Below, one piece after another: positions 1-7,996 of a stretch of 64,000 nucleotides of DNA. Made by a program: the position numbers and the translations under genes. The notes beneath the pieces are model-generated. The model made no database searches. It saw only the letters and a program-made list of their open reading frames with translations, and had not been told where the DNA came from. The stretch comes from Bacteroidetes bacterium GWF2_41_31. GTDB lineage: Bacteria > Bacteroidota > Bacteroidia > Bacteroidales > F082. The DNA lies in contig MEOL01000007.1 in the NCBI GenBank assembly GCA_001769215.1, positions 62,001-126,000 of the forward strand, written 5' to 3'. Each line of letters starts with the position of its first letter. The first letter of the stretch is position 1.

Positions 1-1383
1 TTCATACAACATAATCAGAAAATCCTCTGCAGCCGAAAATGTGTACTCACCAATAAGTATCACCACAGGACATTGAATACGTTTAATCGTGTCTTCTATC
101 CGGATCGTGTCAGCCTCTTCCTGACGAAACACGTTGTTTTCGTAATAAGGTTTGTATTCATCATACCCAAACCCCATGGCTTTGTACACTGCATCACTTT
201 TTCGGGTTTCGCCGGCCAAACCAAGGAAGTAATTTTGTTTGATTATCCTTTGAATCAAGGAATAGGCTACGCGCGTTGATCCACCTCCATTGTACCGGAT
301 ATCCACGACAAGCCCATTGGCTTTAAGCAATTGGGGCATAATCTGCTCAATTTGTTCAATGGTTTCCTCTTCAGGGTAAAATCGTGTAACCGTAAGCAGG
401 GCAATGCTGTCGTCGGTGAATGTAAGATCCAGGTTATCAGTATATTTTGGCTTTGCGCCCATAAACTGATATTTCTCTCGTCCCTCATTGTCATACCGGG
501 TAGACTCACCGTTGCGTTCAATCTGCACAGTTTTATCTTCTCCCATTGAATTCCGAAAGGTCAGGGTCAGTGGTTGCGATTTAAGTCCATAAGGAAAAGA
601 ACTGGTGCCTATCATCCACTTGTTTGCCTCCGTAGATGCCGAAATATACGGCAACACTTCTTCTTCCATGTATTGTTTGGTGTGCTTTCCTTCAATCTTC
701 ACAATTTTCGCACCCAATTCCAGTTGGTTTTTCAGAGTTTCACGATAGCTTTTAATGTAAATATTTTCTTCAACAGAAACCAGACTCAAAGGTGCATAGT
801 CGCAGTAAATACTAAACTTACCCGTGTTAAGAAACTGTGAATGACCATCATTTAATCTGGCGGCAAACGAACTCAGTAATCGGGAAAATTCATAATCGTT
901 TTTGGTGTTAAGCGCCTTTGGGATAGTAGCCTGATAAAGACTGTCCCAGCTAAAGCCCAGTAAATCATAGTTTGCAAAGTTGTATTTCGCCTCACTCCAG
1001 AATAAACTCAAGGTATAGATTTTCTGATCATCGGTCATCTTATTTGGAAGATCATGAACTCCAACGATTTCTGTAAATGCTGTATCTGTCTGATTCAAGA
1101 TCACCACAAACCGGATGGTATCGCGGTTGTGCAGCTGAAAAGTGATTGAATCCACATCAGTGATAAACCTGATTTCCTGGGTTTCTTGGTTATTGTTGAA
1201 ATAAATTTCAAGCCTGTCGGGATTCAAATCAGGCGAAATTCTCCAATCAGTACCTGTTCCGTTTAGTTGGCGGATAATAATTTCCTGACCTGAAAGCAAA
1301 TAATGTTGCGACAGCACGATGTTTGGGGTCAACATGGCAGTAAGCAAAACAACATGGATGAATAGTTTTAGTCGGGTTTTCAT
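1..1383 (-). CDS. S41 family peptidase (C-terminal processing protease type), partial
   Basis: The reading frame opens with ATG at 1381-1383 and stays open to base 1, so 461 N-terminal residues are present and the C-terminus lies outside the window. The first ~20 residues form a Sec signal peptide, implying a periplasmic or surface location. The TSPc-type protease core shows GLVVDIRYNGGGS (about residues 355-367) and ILIGEYTFSAAED (about 442-454), where the Ser in TFSAAED is the expected nucleophile of S41 peptidases. Between signal and core is a long divergent region typical of Bacteroidota S41 paralogues; no clear PDZ domain is visible. The substrate is unknown. The catalytic Lys usually lies downstream of the nucleophile and cannot be checked here. 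Confidence 0.85.
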   Translation of the reverse strand, partial: MKTRLKLFIHVVLLTAMLTPNIVLSQHYLLSGQEIIIRQLNGTGTDWRISPDLNPDRLEIYFNNNQETQEIRFITDVDSITFQLHNRDTIRFVVILNQTDTAFTEIVGVHDLPNKMTDDQKIYTLSLFWSEAKYNFANYDLLGFSWDSLYQATIPKALNTKNDYEFSRLLSSFAARLNDGHSQFLNTGKFSIYCDYAPLSLVSVEENIYIKSYRETLKNQLELGAKIVKIEGKHTKQYMEEEVLPYISASTEANKWMIGTSSFPYGLKSQPLTLTFRNSMGEDKTVQIERNGESTRYDNEGREKYQFMGAKPKYTDNLDLTFTDDSIALLTVTRFYPEEETIEQIEQIMPQLLKANGLVVDIRYNGGGSTRVAYSLIQRIIKQNYFLGLAGETRKSDAVYKAMGFGYDEYKPYYENNVFRQEEADTIRIEDTIKRIQCPVVILIGEYTFSAAEDFLIMLYE

Positions 1384-1579
1384 TGATTGAGTGGGTTTTT
1401 GTATTTAATCTGCGTGCCGTTGATTTTATGTTTAAATGGTTGTTATTCTGATGCGTATATTTAACAGGAGGCCAGAAAAGAGTAGGATTGTTAGTTTTTT
1501 ATAAGCTCGGAAATATTTTTCCCAATGAGGCTATAAAGCTAACAATAATTTGAATTTCAATAAATTTCCAGAAAATATT

Positions 1580-3190
1580 TTACAACCGTTCCAACACTAC
1601 CGCCTCATAGCCCAGTAAATCAAGAAAATTGTGTTGTGTCCGGTCGTTGAAACTGATGTATGTGTTGAGCAGCACTCTCCAATGGGTATTTCGGGGCAAT
1701 GCGATGGTTTTTTTTCGTGAAGTAAAATTGAGAACCACCAGGATATTTTCTTTGTTATGTTGTCTTAAATATGAAAGCACACCGGATTGACCTTTTTCCA
1801 TAAATTCCATGCCTCCCTCCGTCAGTGCGGCTCTGGTAGAACGGATGTGTAACAACTTTTTATAGAGGGAATAGATGGACATTTCATCTTTGGCTTGATA
1901 TTCAACACATTTCTCCTGATAACGGTTGTTTACAGGCAGCCAGGGTTTCTGCGTTGAAAACCCGGCATTCACAGAATTGTTCCATAACATGGGTCGTCTT
2001 GCCTGGTCGCGCCCTGAATAAAGAGGCCAGTATTTTAGGCCCAAAGGATCACTAATCTTACTTCGTGGAACGGGCGTGTTTTCCATGCCAATCTCTTCGC
2101 CATAGTAAATAAATGGAGTGCCCCGCAGCGTTAACATCAGTACTGCCGACACCTTGGCTTTTTTTTCCTGTTCCAAAAACATTCCGTTCCGGTTAAAACT
2201 ACGGTGTAAGTCGTGATTCGACAATACATGGCACGGCCATCCTTCTTTGGGAATCAGCTTGTACCATTTTTTGATGCTGAGGTAATAACTTCGTGCATTC
2301 CATCTGGAAAAAAGCAACGAAAAATCGAAGGCCATGTGCAACGAGTCAGTACCGTTGCCCAGATAACTTGCCGCTATGCCTGCATCACCGGGTGGTAACG
2401 TATAGATCTCTCCAACAAGCAGTTTGTCAGAATATTCATTTACAATGGTCCTTAATTGTTTTACAATTTTTAGTGATTTGTTTTGATTGGAATTGTATTT
2501 AAGCTCTTGAAAAAACGGAAGTTTAAATGTTAACGGATTGTCCCTGAATTTTTTGTCCTTAATAATCATGTTGATGACATCCAGGCGAAATCCGTCAACA
2601 CCCATGTCCAGCCAATAGCGCATAATCCCAAAAAATGCTTCCTGAACCTCCTTTAGGCGCCAGTTCAAATCGGGTTGTTCTTTTAAAAACGAATGAAAAT
2701 AATATTGTTCAGTTTTAGCGTCCCACTCCCATGCACTTCCTCCAAAGGCATTTTTCCAATTGTTGGGAGGACCACCTTTAACCTTGTTCTCCCAGATATA
2801 CCAGTCGCGTTTTGGGTTGTCGGTTGAAGACCTGGACTCCAGAAACCACGAATGAAGGTGAGAAGTGTGGTTGAGCACCAGATCGAGAATCACCTTGATA
2901 CCACGCGCGTGTGCTTCATCTAACAGTTGTTTTAAGTCCTCCATACTGCCCAATGTTGGATCTGTTTCAAGGTAGTCGCGCACATCGTAGCCGAAATCGA
3001 AGTTGGGTGTTTCGAAAATGGGTGTCAGCCAGATAGCTGCAACACCGAGTTGATGCAAGTAATCGAGCTTTTTTATCACACCTGCCAAATCACCAATACC
3101 GTCGCCGTTGGAATCGTAAAAGCTGCGGGTGTAAATTTGGTAAATAGCGCCATGTTTCCACCAGATCCAATCTTCAGGTTCGTATCTCAT
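1580..3190 (-). CDS. GH13 alpha-glucosidase / alpha-amylase family enzyme
   Basis: This 536-residue protein has no signal peptide, so it is probably cytoplasmic. It carries all the GH13 signatures: calcium-site-like DSNGDGIGDL (26-35), region I DLVLNH (103-108), region II GFRLD with predicted nucleophile Asp204, region III VGEIY with acid/base Glu261, and region IV SNHD with Asp327. QPDLNW (172-177) is typical of the exo-acting oligo-1,6-glucosidase/alpha-glucosidase branch. A beta-sandwich C-terminal domain follows. The exact linkage and substrate cannot be read from sequence. Its ATG overlaps the stop of the upstream PHP-glycosyltransferase gene by 4 bp (ATGA), which suggests translational coupling and a shared role in making and trimming an alpha-glucan or glucosylated molecule (inference). 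Confidence 0.93.
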   Translation of the reverse strand: MRYEPEDWIWWKHGAIYQIYTRSFYDSNGDGIGDLAGVIKKLDYLHQLGVAAIWLTPIFETPNFDFGYDVRDYLETDPTLGSMEDLKQLLDEAHARGIKVILDLVLNHTSHLHSWFLESRSSTDNPKRDWYIWENKVKGGPPNNWKNAFGGSAWEWDAKTEQYYFHSFLKEQPDLNWRLKEVQEAFFGIMRYWLDMGVDGFRLDVINMIIKDKKFRDNPLTFKLPFFQELKYNSNQNKSLKIVKQLRTIVNEYSDKLLVGEIYTLPPGDAGIAASYLGNGTDSLHMAFDFSLLFSRWNARSYYLSIKKWYKLIPKEGWPCHVLSNHDLHRSFNRNGMFLEQEKKAKVSAVLMLTLRGTPFIYYGEEIGMENTPVPRSKISDPLGLKYWPLYSGRDQARRPMLWNNSVNAGFSTQKPWLPVNNRYQEKCVEYQAKDEMSIYSLYKKLLHIRSTRAALTEGGMEFMEKGQSGVLSYLRQHNKENILVVLNFTSRKKTIALPRNTHWRVLLNTYISFNDRTQHNFLDLLGYEAVVLERL

Positions 3191-5871
3191 GGCCTGGATG
3201 GTGAAATAAGTTGAATGTCAGTTAATAGTTGGTTCATAATGGTGGTGGCATCATAATCTTTTGACCTAAGCCTGGCTGCCTGCCTGATTTTCTTATGTAA
3301 CTCTGTCTGATTAAGATAGCTGATTGCTTTTTTTGAAAAGCCGTCTTTGGTATCTGCAAGAAATCCATTTTTACCATCAGTAATAATGTCTTTTGGGCCC
3401 TTGTTGTTATAGGCAATTACCGGAAGTCCGCAACTCATGGCTTCAAGCACCACGCAGCTGAATGTATCGAATCTGCTGGGTAATAGGAGTAAATCGGCTG
3501 AGGAATACAAATCGACGAGCTGTTTTTGTTCCACCCATCCCATGAAAGTAGCATCGGGTAACAGCTGTTTTAAGGAATCCTCTTCAGGTCCCGATCCTGC
3601 AATGATGACTTTTAAATTTGGATGTGTTCCCTTGATTTTCCCTATGATTTCAGGCAGTTCCATCACCCCTTTTTCTTTGCTCAATCGTCCTGCATAAATT
3701 ACTGTTGGTTGGTTGTTCGGTAAGGTGTTTTTAATTTCATGATTTCTTGTCGTTTGATAAATTTCGTCCACCCAATGTGCCGTCATTTTCAATTTCTCCT
3801 TGTCAATTTTCATTTGTTCACCTGAAAGCCAGTTTTGTTGATCTTTGTTTAACACAAAAACCACATCAAACATTTGATAGAAACTTCGTAAGAGCCGTTT
3901 TAATCTTTCCAAACTAGGCTTTTCGAGTTGAAGTACTTTTTTTCCAAACAACATCCAATCGGTGTGTAGATAGAAATAAGCCGGCACATGGTAAGCATGT
4001 TTAAGAAACTGTGCCACAAGTCCCATGGGTAGCTCAGTAGAGGTCATTACCCGGTCGTATTCGCCCTCTTTGAAGATTGCATTTATTTTGTTGAAATTTG
4101 GAATCCTGATAGGTTGCTGGCTGTAGAATGGAAGTGTAAAAGTGGCATCGGGTTTCACCACAATCAGGTTTTTTTCTGATGTTAAATGATCGGAACAAAC
4201 CAACAAATCGATGGGAAGATCATGTTGTTGTATGTGGCGAAGCATACTCTTTAGCACCATCGACACTCCGTTTTTATCTTCAAAAGTATCAGTTAACCAA
4301 AGCATTCGTTTAGGATGTTTGTACTTTTGTAAGTGTTCGGAAAAGTTGTTGAGCATCGGACGGGCATTGTACAACACCTTGATGCTGGTAAAGTTGGCCG
4401 CCAATAACATACCCGAAGCCAGAAATGGAAACGACAAGCCGTCCAGGATTTTTAGAAACTCGCTTTTGTTGGCTGAATTCTTGTCTTTTTTGTCCGATGA
4501 ATTACTCTTTGTTAAATACGTCCGGAGGTCTGCCGGTAATTCAAAATCCTTGAGAATCTGGTCAAACGATAAACCAGTAAAATCGTACGCCAGTTTTAAT
4601 TTTTCTATTTTTTTTTCGGCTCTCGCCCACAGTAGATTGTTAAGTTCATCGCTGATGTTTTGCACACTCCTGGTATAAATGGCGGCGGCTTGTGTGGGTT
4701 GATTTTTTTTAGCATGTGCGATTTTTAGTGCTTCATCAAATACCGGTTTATAAGGTTTTTTAATGAGCATTCGTTTCAGATTTCCGGGGACTACTCCAAC
4801 AAACGACTGGTGAAACAGTTCCACAAATTTCATGGTTGTTTTGTGTTGTTGCAATTCAGCGAAAGCGTTTGTAATAAACAGCGCCAACATTTTTTCCTGG
4901 GCAGTACCCTGGTGTAACAGCACCCTGAGCAATCCCGGATCTTTGTGGTTAATGGCTATCTGACAAACATAATCCAGAAAGGCGATGTTGAGTTTTTCAT
5001 TGTTGTTGTGTGATCCGTAAGGGGCCATTTGCCCGTTTTTTATGGCTTCAAGGGCCAGCTGTGACACCGGCATTGACTTTTTTCGTTCCTCAAGATCAGG
5101 TACATGAAGGTAGGTGCCAGAAAGTCCGGTAAAAATTCCCATGTGGCTGTCGGAACCACCTGTCATGTACTTCTTATAAGGATGGTTGCAAAAATCAGAT
5201 GGTTTTATCCCTGCATGGTAGGCATTTGACTCTAATACGGTTGGTGTCAGACTCTCAATCCAGCTTTTAACCAACAAGTTTTGCCAGGTGTCGCGTTGCC
5301 CATTAATCACCTCGAAACGCTCAAAAACCAGAGACATCTTATTGAAAAAAGCCATATCCGGAATATGTTTCGGACTATAGTGATAGAGTGGATGTGCCCA
5401 AACAGTCGGAATATCATGTGAAACAGCATATTCCTGAAAGGCGTACACATTTTTCCTGAGTTTATTCAGCATGGTTTCCTGGGCGGGAGTAAAGCCGTAG
5501 GCCAACACATGAATACCAATTTTGAAATCGGGAACCGTGCAGCTAAACTCGGCACCGGTAAGTATATCTACGCCTTTGTTTTGCAGCTCGTAACACGAAC
5601 GGGCGTTGTTGTGGTTGGTGATGGTAAAGGCATTGCATCCGTTTTGCTGAAGCGTTTTAAGCACCGTTTCAGTGGGAGTCCAGGTTTCGGGTACGTTGAG
5701 TATGCGTCCCAGGATCTCATCGGGTACATCGCTGTTGTAGTCATGGCAATGCAGGTCCATCCTGAGGGTTTCCTGTAATGGAAACCGAAGTCGTTGCGTT
5801 TCGGTGAAGTTTGATATATCAGTTTGAAGTAGTTTTGAAAAATCACGGGTGTGGTTAAAAGTAAGTTCCAT
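3187..5871 (-). CDS. PHP-domain / GT4 glycosyltransferase fusion protein
   Basis: The protein has 894 residues. The N-terminal part is a PHP-type metallohydrolase domain with DLHCH (39-43), TNHNN (85-89), GAEFS (106-110), WAHP (158-161) and GGSDSH (238-243), covering most metal ligands. Residues ~260-500 are helical and unassigned. Residues ~522-890 are a GT-B glycosyltransferase of family 4, with TDTFEDKNGVS (527-537), YAGRLSKEKG (726-735) and a C-terminal EX7E-like site in which the first acid is Asp802 rather than Glu, the second being Glu810. No signal peptide or membrane helix is evident. PHP domains hydrolyse phosphoesters; GT4 enzymes transfer sugars from nucleotide donors with retention. 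The combination could clip a phosphate and glycosylate a lipid or glucan, but this is inference. It is coupled by 4 bp to the downstream GH13 gene. Confidence 0.85.
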   Translation of the reverse strand: MELTFNHTRDFSKLLQTDISNFTETQRLRFPLQETLRMDLHCHDYNSDVPDEILGRILNVPETWTPTETVLKTLQQNGCNAFTITNHNNARSCYELQNKGVDILTGAEFSCTVPDFKIGIHVLAYGFTPAQETMLNKLRKNVYAFQEYAVSHDIPTVWAHPLYHYSPKHIPDMAFFNKMSLVFERFEVINGQRDTWQNLLVKSWIESLTPTVLESNAYHAGIKPSDFCNHPYKKYMTGGSDSHMGIFTGLSGTYLHVPDLEERKKSMPVSQLALEAIKNGQMAPYGSHNNNEKLNIAFLDYVCQIAINHKDPGLLRVLLHQGTAQEKMLALFITNAFAELQQHKTTMKFVELFHQSFVGVVPGNLKRMLIKKPYKPVFDEALKIAHAKKNQPTQAAAIYTRSVQNISDELNNLLWARAEKKIEKLKLAYDFTGLSFDQILKDFELPADLRTYLTKSNSSDKKDKNSANKSEFLKILDGLSFPFLASGMLLAANFTSIKVLYNARPMLNNFSEHLQKYKHPKRMLWLTDTFEDKNGVSMVLKSMLRHIQQHDLPIDLLVCSDHLTSEKNLIVVKPDATFTLPFYSQQPIRIPNFNKINAIFKEGEYDRVMTSTELPMGLVAQFLKHAYHVPAYFYLHTDWMLFGKKVLQLEKPSLERLKRLLRSFYQMFDVVFVLNKDQQNWLSGEQMKIDKEKLKMTAHWVDEIYQTTRNHEIKNTLPNNQPTVIYAGRLSKEKGVMELPEIIGKIKGTHPNLKVIIAGSGPEEDSLKQLLPDATFMGWVEQKQLVDLYSSADLLLLPSRFDTFSCVVLEAMSCGLPVIAYNNKGPKDIITDGKNGFLADTKDGFSKKAISYLNQTELHKKIRQAARLRSKDYDATTIMNQLLTDIQLISPSRP

Positions 5872-5947
5872 TCAGATGACTTATATTGGTTGTGCCAAAA
5901 GTCCTGAATTCGTGTTAATTGTATATAAAGTGAGGATTAAGGTTGTA

Positions 5948-7984
5948 TTAAAAGCCAATGGTAAGTGAAACCCAGAACCTTCTTCCCGGGGCATCCACTC
6001 CTGAACCGTGTACCCGATACAATGTATTGAAAATATTCTCAAGCCCGGTATTGAATTTCAGCTTTTTCCATTCAAAATGACTTTCAATATGTACAGAAGT
6101 CCAGCCGGGCGTCCCCCCATCAGCAATACGGTCGTCGTCAATATCACCATGGCTCAAGCGGTTTTGGCTGGAGGCAAACATCATTCCGACATCAAAACTC
6201 AATTGACGAAGAGGGCGATAAATACCACCTACATAGCCATTGAACGGAGGTATTCGTCTTATCGGCTCATCATTTTCAGAGTTGAAACCATAGGTATAGA
6301 TTGCATAGACCCTGGCAGACAGGCTATTGGAAAAATCATGTGTTAATTCCGCTTCCGCACCTCTGATAATAGCCCGGTGAATATTCTCCCGATGATAAAC
6401 CTGAATGCCATCAATTGAATCCTGCCCCATATAGGTAGTCTTTACATTGTCGATCAGGTCGGTAAGTAAATTTCGGTACAAAAACAGGGAAGCAAACCAC
6501 CCTTCTCTCACAAACTGAAAACCCAGTTCCATATTAAAAGCCTTCTCCGGTTTTAGTTGAAAATTAGGGACTTCATACCTGAAATCGGCTATTCCTAAAC
6601 TGGATACATCGCTGATATTGGGTGCGCGATAAGCCGTACTGGTAGAGACCGAAATCCTGAATGACGGACTTAATGCCCATCCGGCGTTTAGCAAACCCAC
6701 CAACGCATTGGGAGTAATGTGCGACCTGCCAAAAAGGGGATCGTCTACCACCAGTTCTATAAAATTATACCTGGCCCCGGTTTGAATGGTTAGCCGTCCT
6801 CGTTCAATTTTATTAATGGTAAAGAAGGAAGTACTCATCATGGAGGAATTATCGGGATACAATCCTCTATCCGATTTCTGAGAAACGCCGTCTGTCAAAA
6901 TTGTATAAGCAGAACTGGCGATGTGGTCGTAATAGGTCTCAACACCGGTGGTGGCGGTCCATTTTTCCGACAAAGTAGATATATTCTCCAGAATGAACCC
7001 CGTAGTAGAAACGCCGTCTTTTTCCACCACTGTGTGGTTGGCGGTTGATTTTCTCATATTTCGTTGTTCAAACGAATACTGAACGGAAAGTTTGGCATTG
7101 ATTTGTGAAAACAATGGTTGGCTGGTGTACATTTTGAATTTTAAATAGGCCATACTACGTTGCTGGGGGTCGAAACTGTACAAAGAAAATGCCCCGGATT
7201 GAATCTGGTGATAAAGGGGGACATCTTGCTGAATATTATGCTGAAGGGCAAAGATCATTTCTTTGGAATGATCAAGTTTTATCTTCAACTTGAGATCGCC
7301 GGAAAAATCGCTGTAACCGGTTGGACTAATCACTTTACCCTGTTTACCCGGGTGTATGTCGCCAAATTTTTTGATTGAGAATCCCGATACCAGTGCTACC
7401 TTTTTAGAAGAAAAGCCCAACTGCACACGCGTACTTTTTTCCATGTTGTCGCTCATCCATTTTCCATAAACCGACCCAGTAATGCGGGGCTTTTGGTTTG
7501 AATATTCAGGCTCAATGGTTTGAATGTAAACGGTGCCACCAATGGCATCGGAGCCATATTGAACAGACCCTGAACCCCTCATCACCTCTATTTTACTGCA
7601 CATCAACGGATCAACAGTGTTGAGATACTGATTTGGGCCTGAGCGAAAGGTGGCGTTGTTTAGCCTGATGCCATCGATAAGGATAAGCGTCTGATATCCG
7701 GTAAGTCCGCGAATAAACGGAGAACCACCTCCCAGATTGGTTCGTTGCATCCAAATACCCGGCATTCGTTCCATGGCTTCGGGTAGGGTGCCAGGTGATA
7801 TTTGCCGGATTTGTTTCTCTTGCAAAAGCGAGATCGCCGAAAGGCTTACATAATGCTTTTCGGAACTCCGTTGAGCCACAATAACGACTTCGTCAAAAGT
7901 AATGGTATCCGTTTGTACGGAGGTTACTTGTGCCCTCAGCCATCCCAACTGTAAGAGGAATGCAAGTAGAAGCAATTTTTTCAT
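5948..7984 (-). CDS. TonB-dependent outer membrane receptor
   Basis: This 678-residue protein has a signal peptide (1-18), a plug domain at about 45-160 with PFIRGLTGYQTLILIDGIR and the Plug motif VMRGSGSVQYGSDAIGG, followed by a 22-strand-type barrel ending in a C-terminal Phe (TIGF). It lacks the N-terminal carboxypeptidase-regulatory-like domain of SusC proteins, so it resembles the siderophore/heme/cobalamin receptor branch. Such receptors import ligands into the periplasm using TonB/ExbB energy. It starts 12 bp after the phosphoesterase lipoprotein gene and is almost certainly co-transcribed with it, suggesting uptake of that enzyme's substrate or product. No cobalamin or other riboswitch fits in the short gap. 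The ligand is unknown. Confidence 0.92.
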   Translation of the reverse strand: MKKLLLLAFLLQLGWLRAQVTSVQTDTITFDEVVIVAQRSSEKHYVSLSAISLLQEKQIRQISPGTLPEAMERMPGIWMQRTNLGGGSPFIRGLTGYQTLILIDGIRLNNATFRSGPNQYLNTVDPLMCSKIEVMRGSGSVQYGSDAIGGTVYIQTIEPEYSNQKPRITGSVYGKWMSDNMEKSTRVQLGFSSKKVALVSGFSIKKFGDIHPGKQGKVISPTGYSDFSGDLKLKIKLDHSKEMIFALQHNIQQDVPLYHQIQSGAFSLYSFDPQQRSMAYLKFKMYTSQPLFSQINAKLSVQYSFEQRNMRKSTANHTVVEKDGVSTTGFILENISTLSEKWTATTGVETYYDHIASSAYTILTDGVSQKSDRGLYPDNSSMMSTSFFTINKIERGRLTIQTGARYNFIELVVDDPLFGRSHITPNALVGLLNAGWALSPSFRISVSTSTAYRAPNISDVSSLGIADFRYEVPNFQLKPEKAFNMELGFQFVREGWFASLFLYRNLLTDLIDNVKTTYMGQDSIDGIQVYHRENIHRAIIRGAEAELTHDFSNSLSARVYAIYTYGFNSENDEPIRRIPPFNGYVGGIYRPLRQLSFDVGMMFASSQNRLSHGDIDDDRIADGGTPGWTSVHIESHFEWKKLKFNTGLENIFNTLYRVHGSGVDAPGRRFWVSLTIGF

Positions 7985-7996
7985 AAAAAGAAAACT

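Noticed and set aside
5509-5778. Plus-strand ORF inside the PHP-GT4 gene
   Set aside because: Overlaps a well-supported coding gene on the other strand; a shadow frame.
7985-7996. Possible cobalamin riboswitch before the TonB receptor
   Set aside because: Only a 12 bp gap exists before the receptor gene, too short for any riboswitch.
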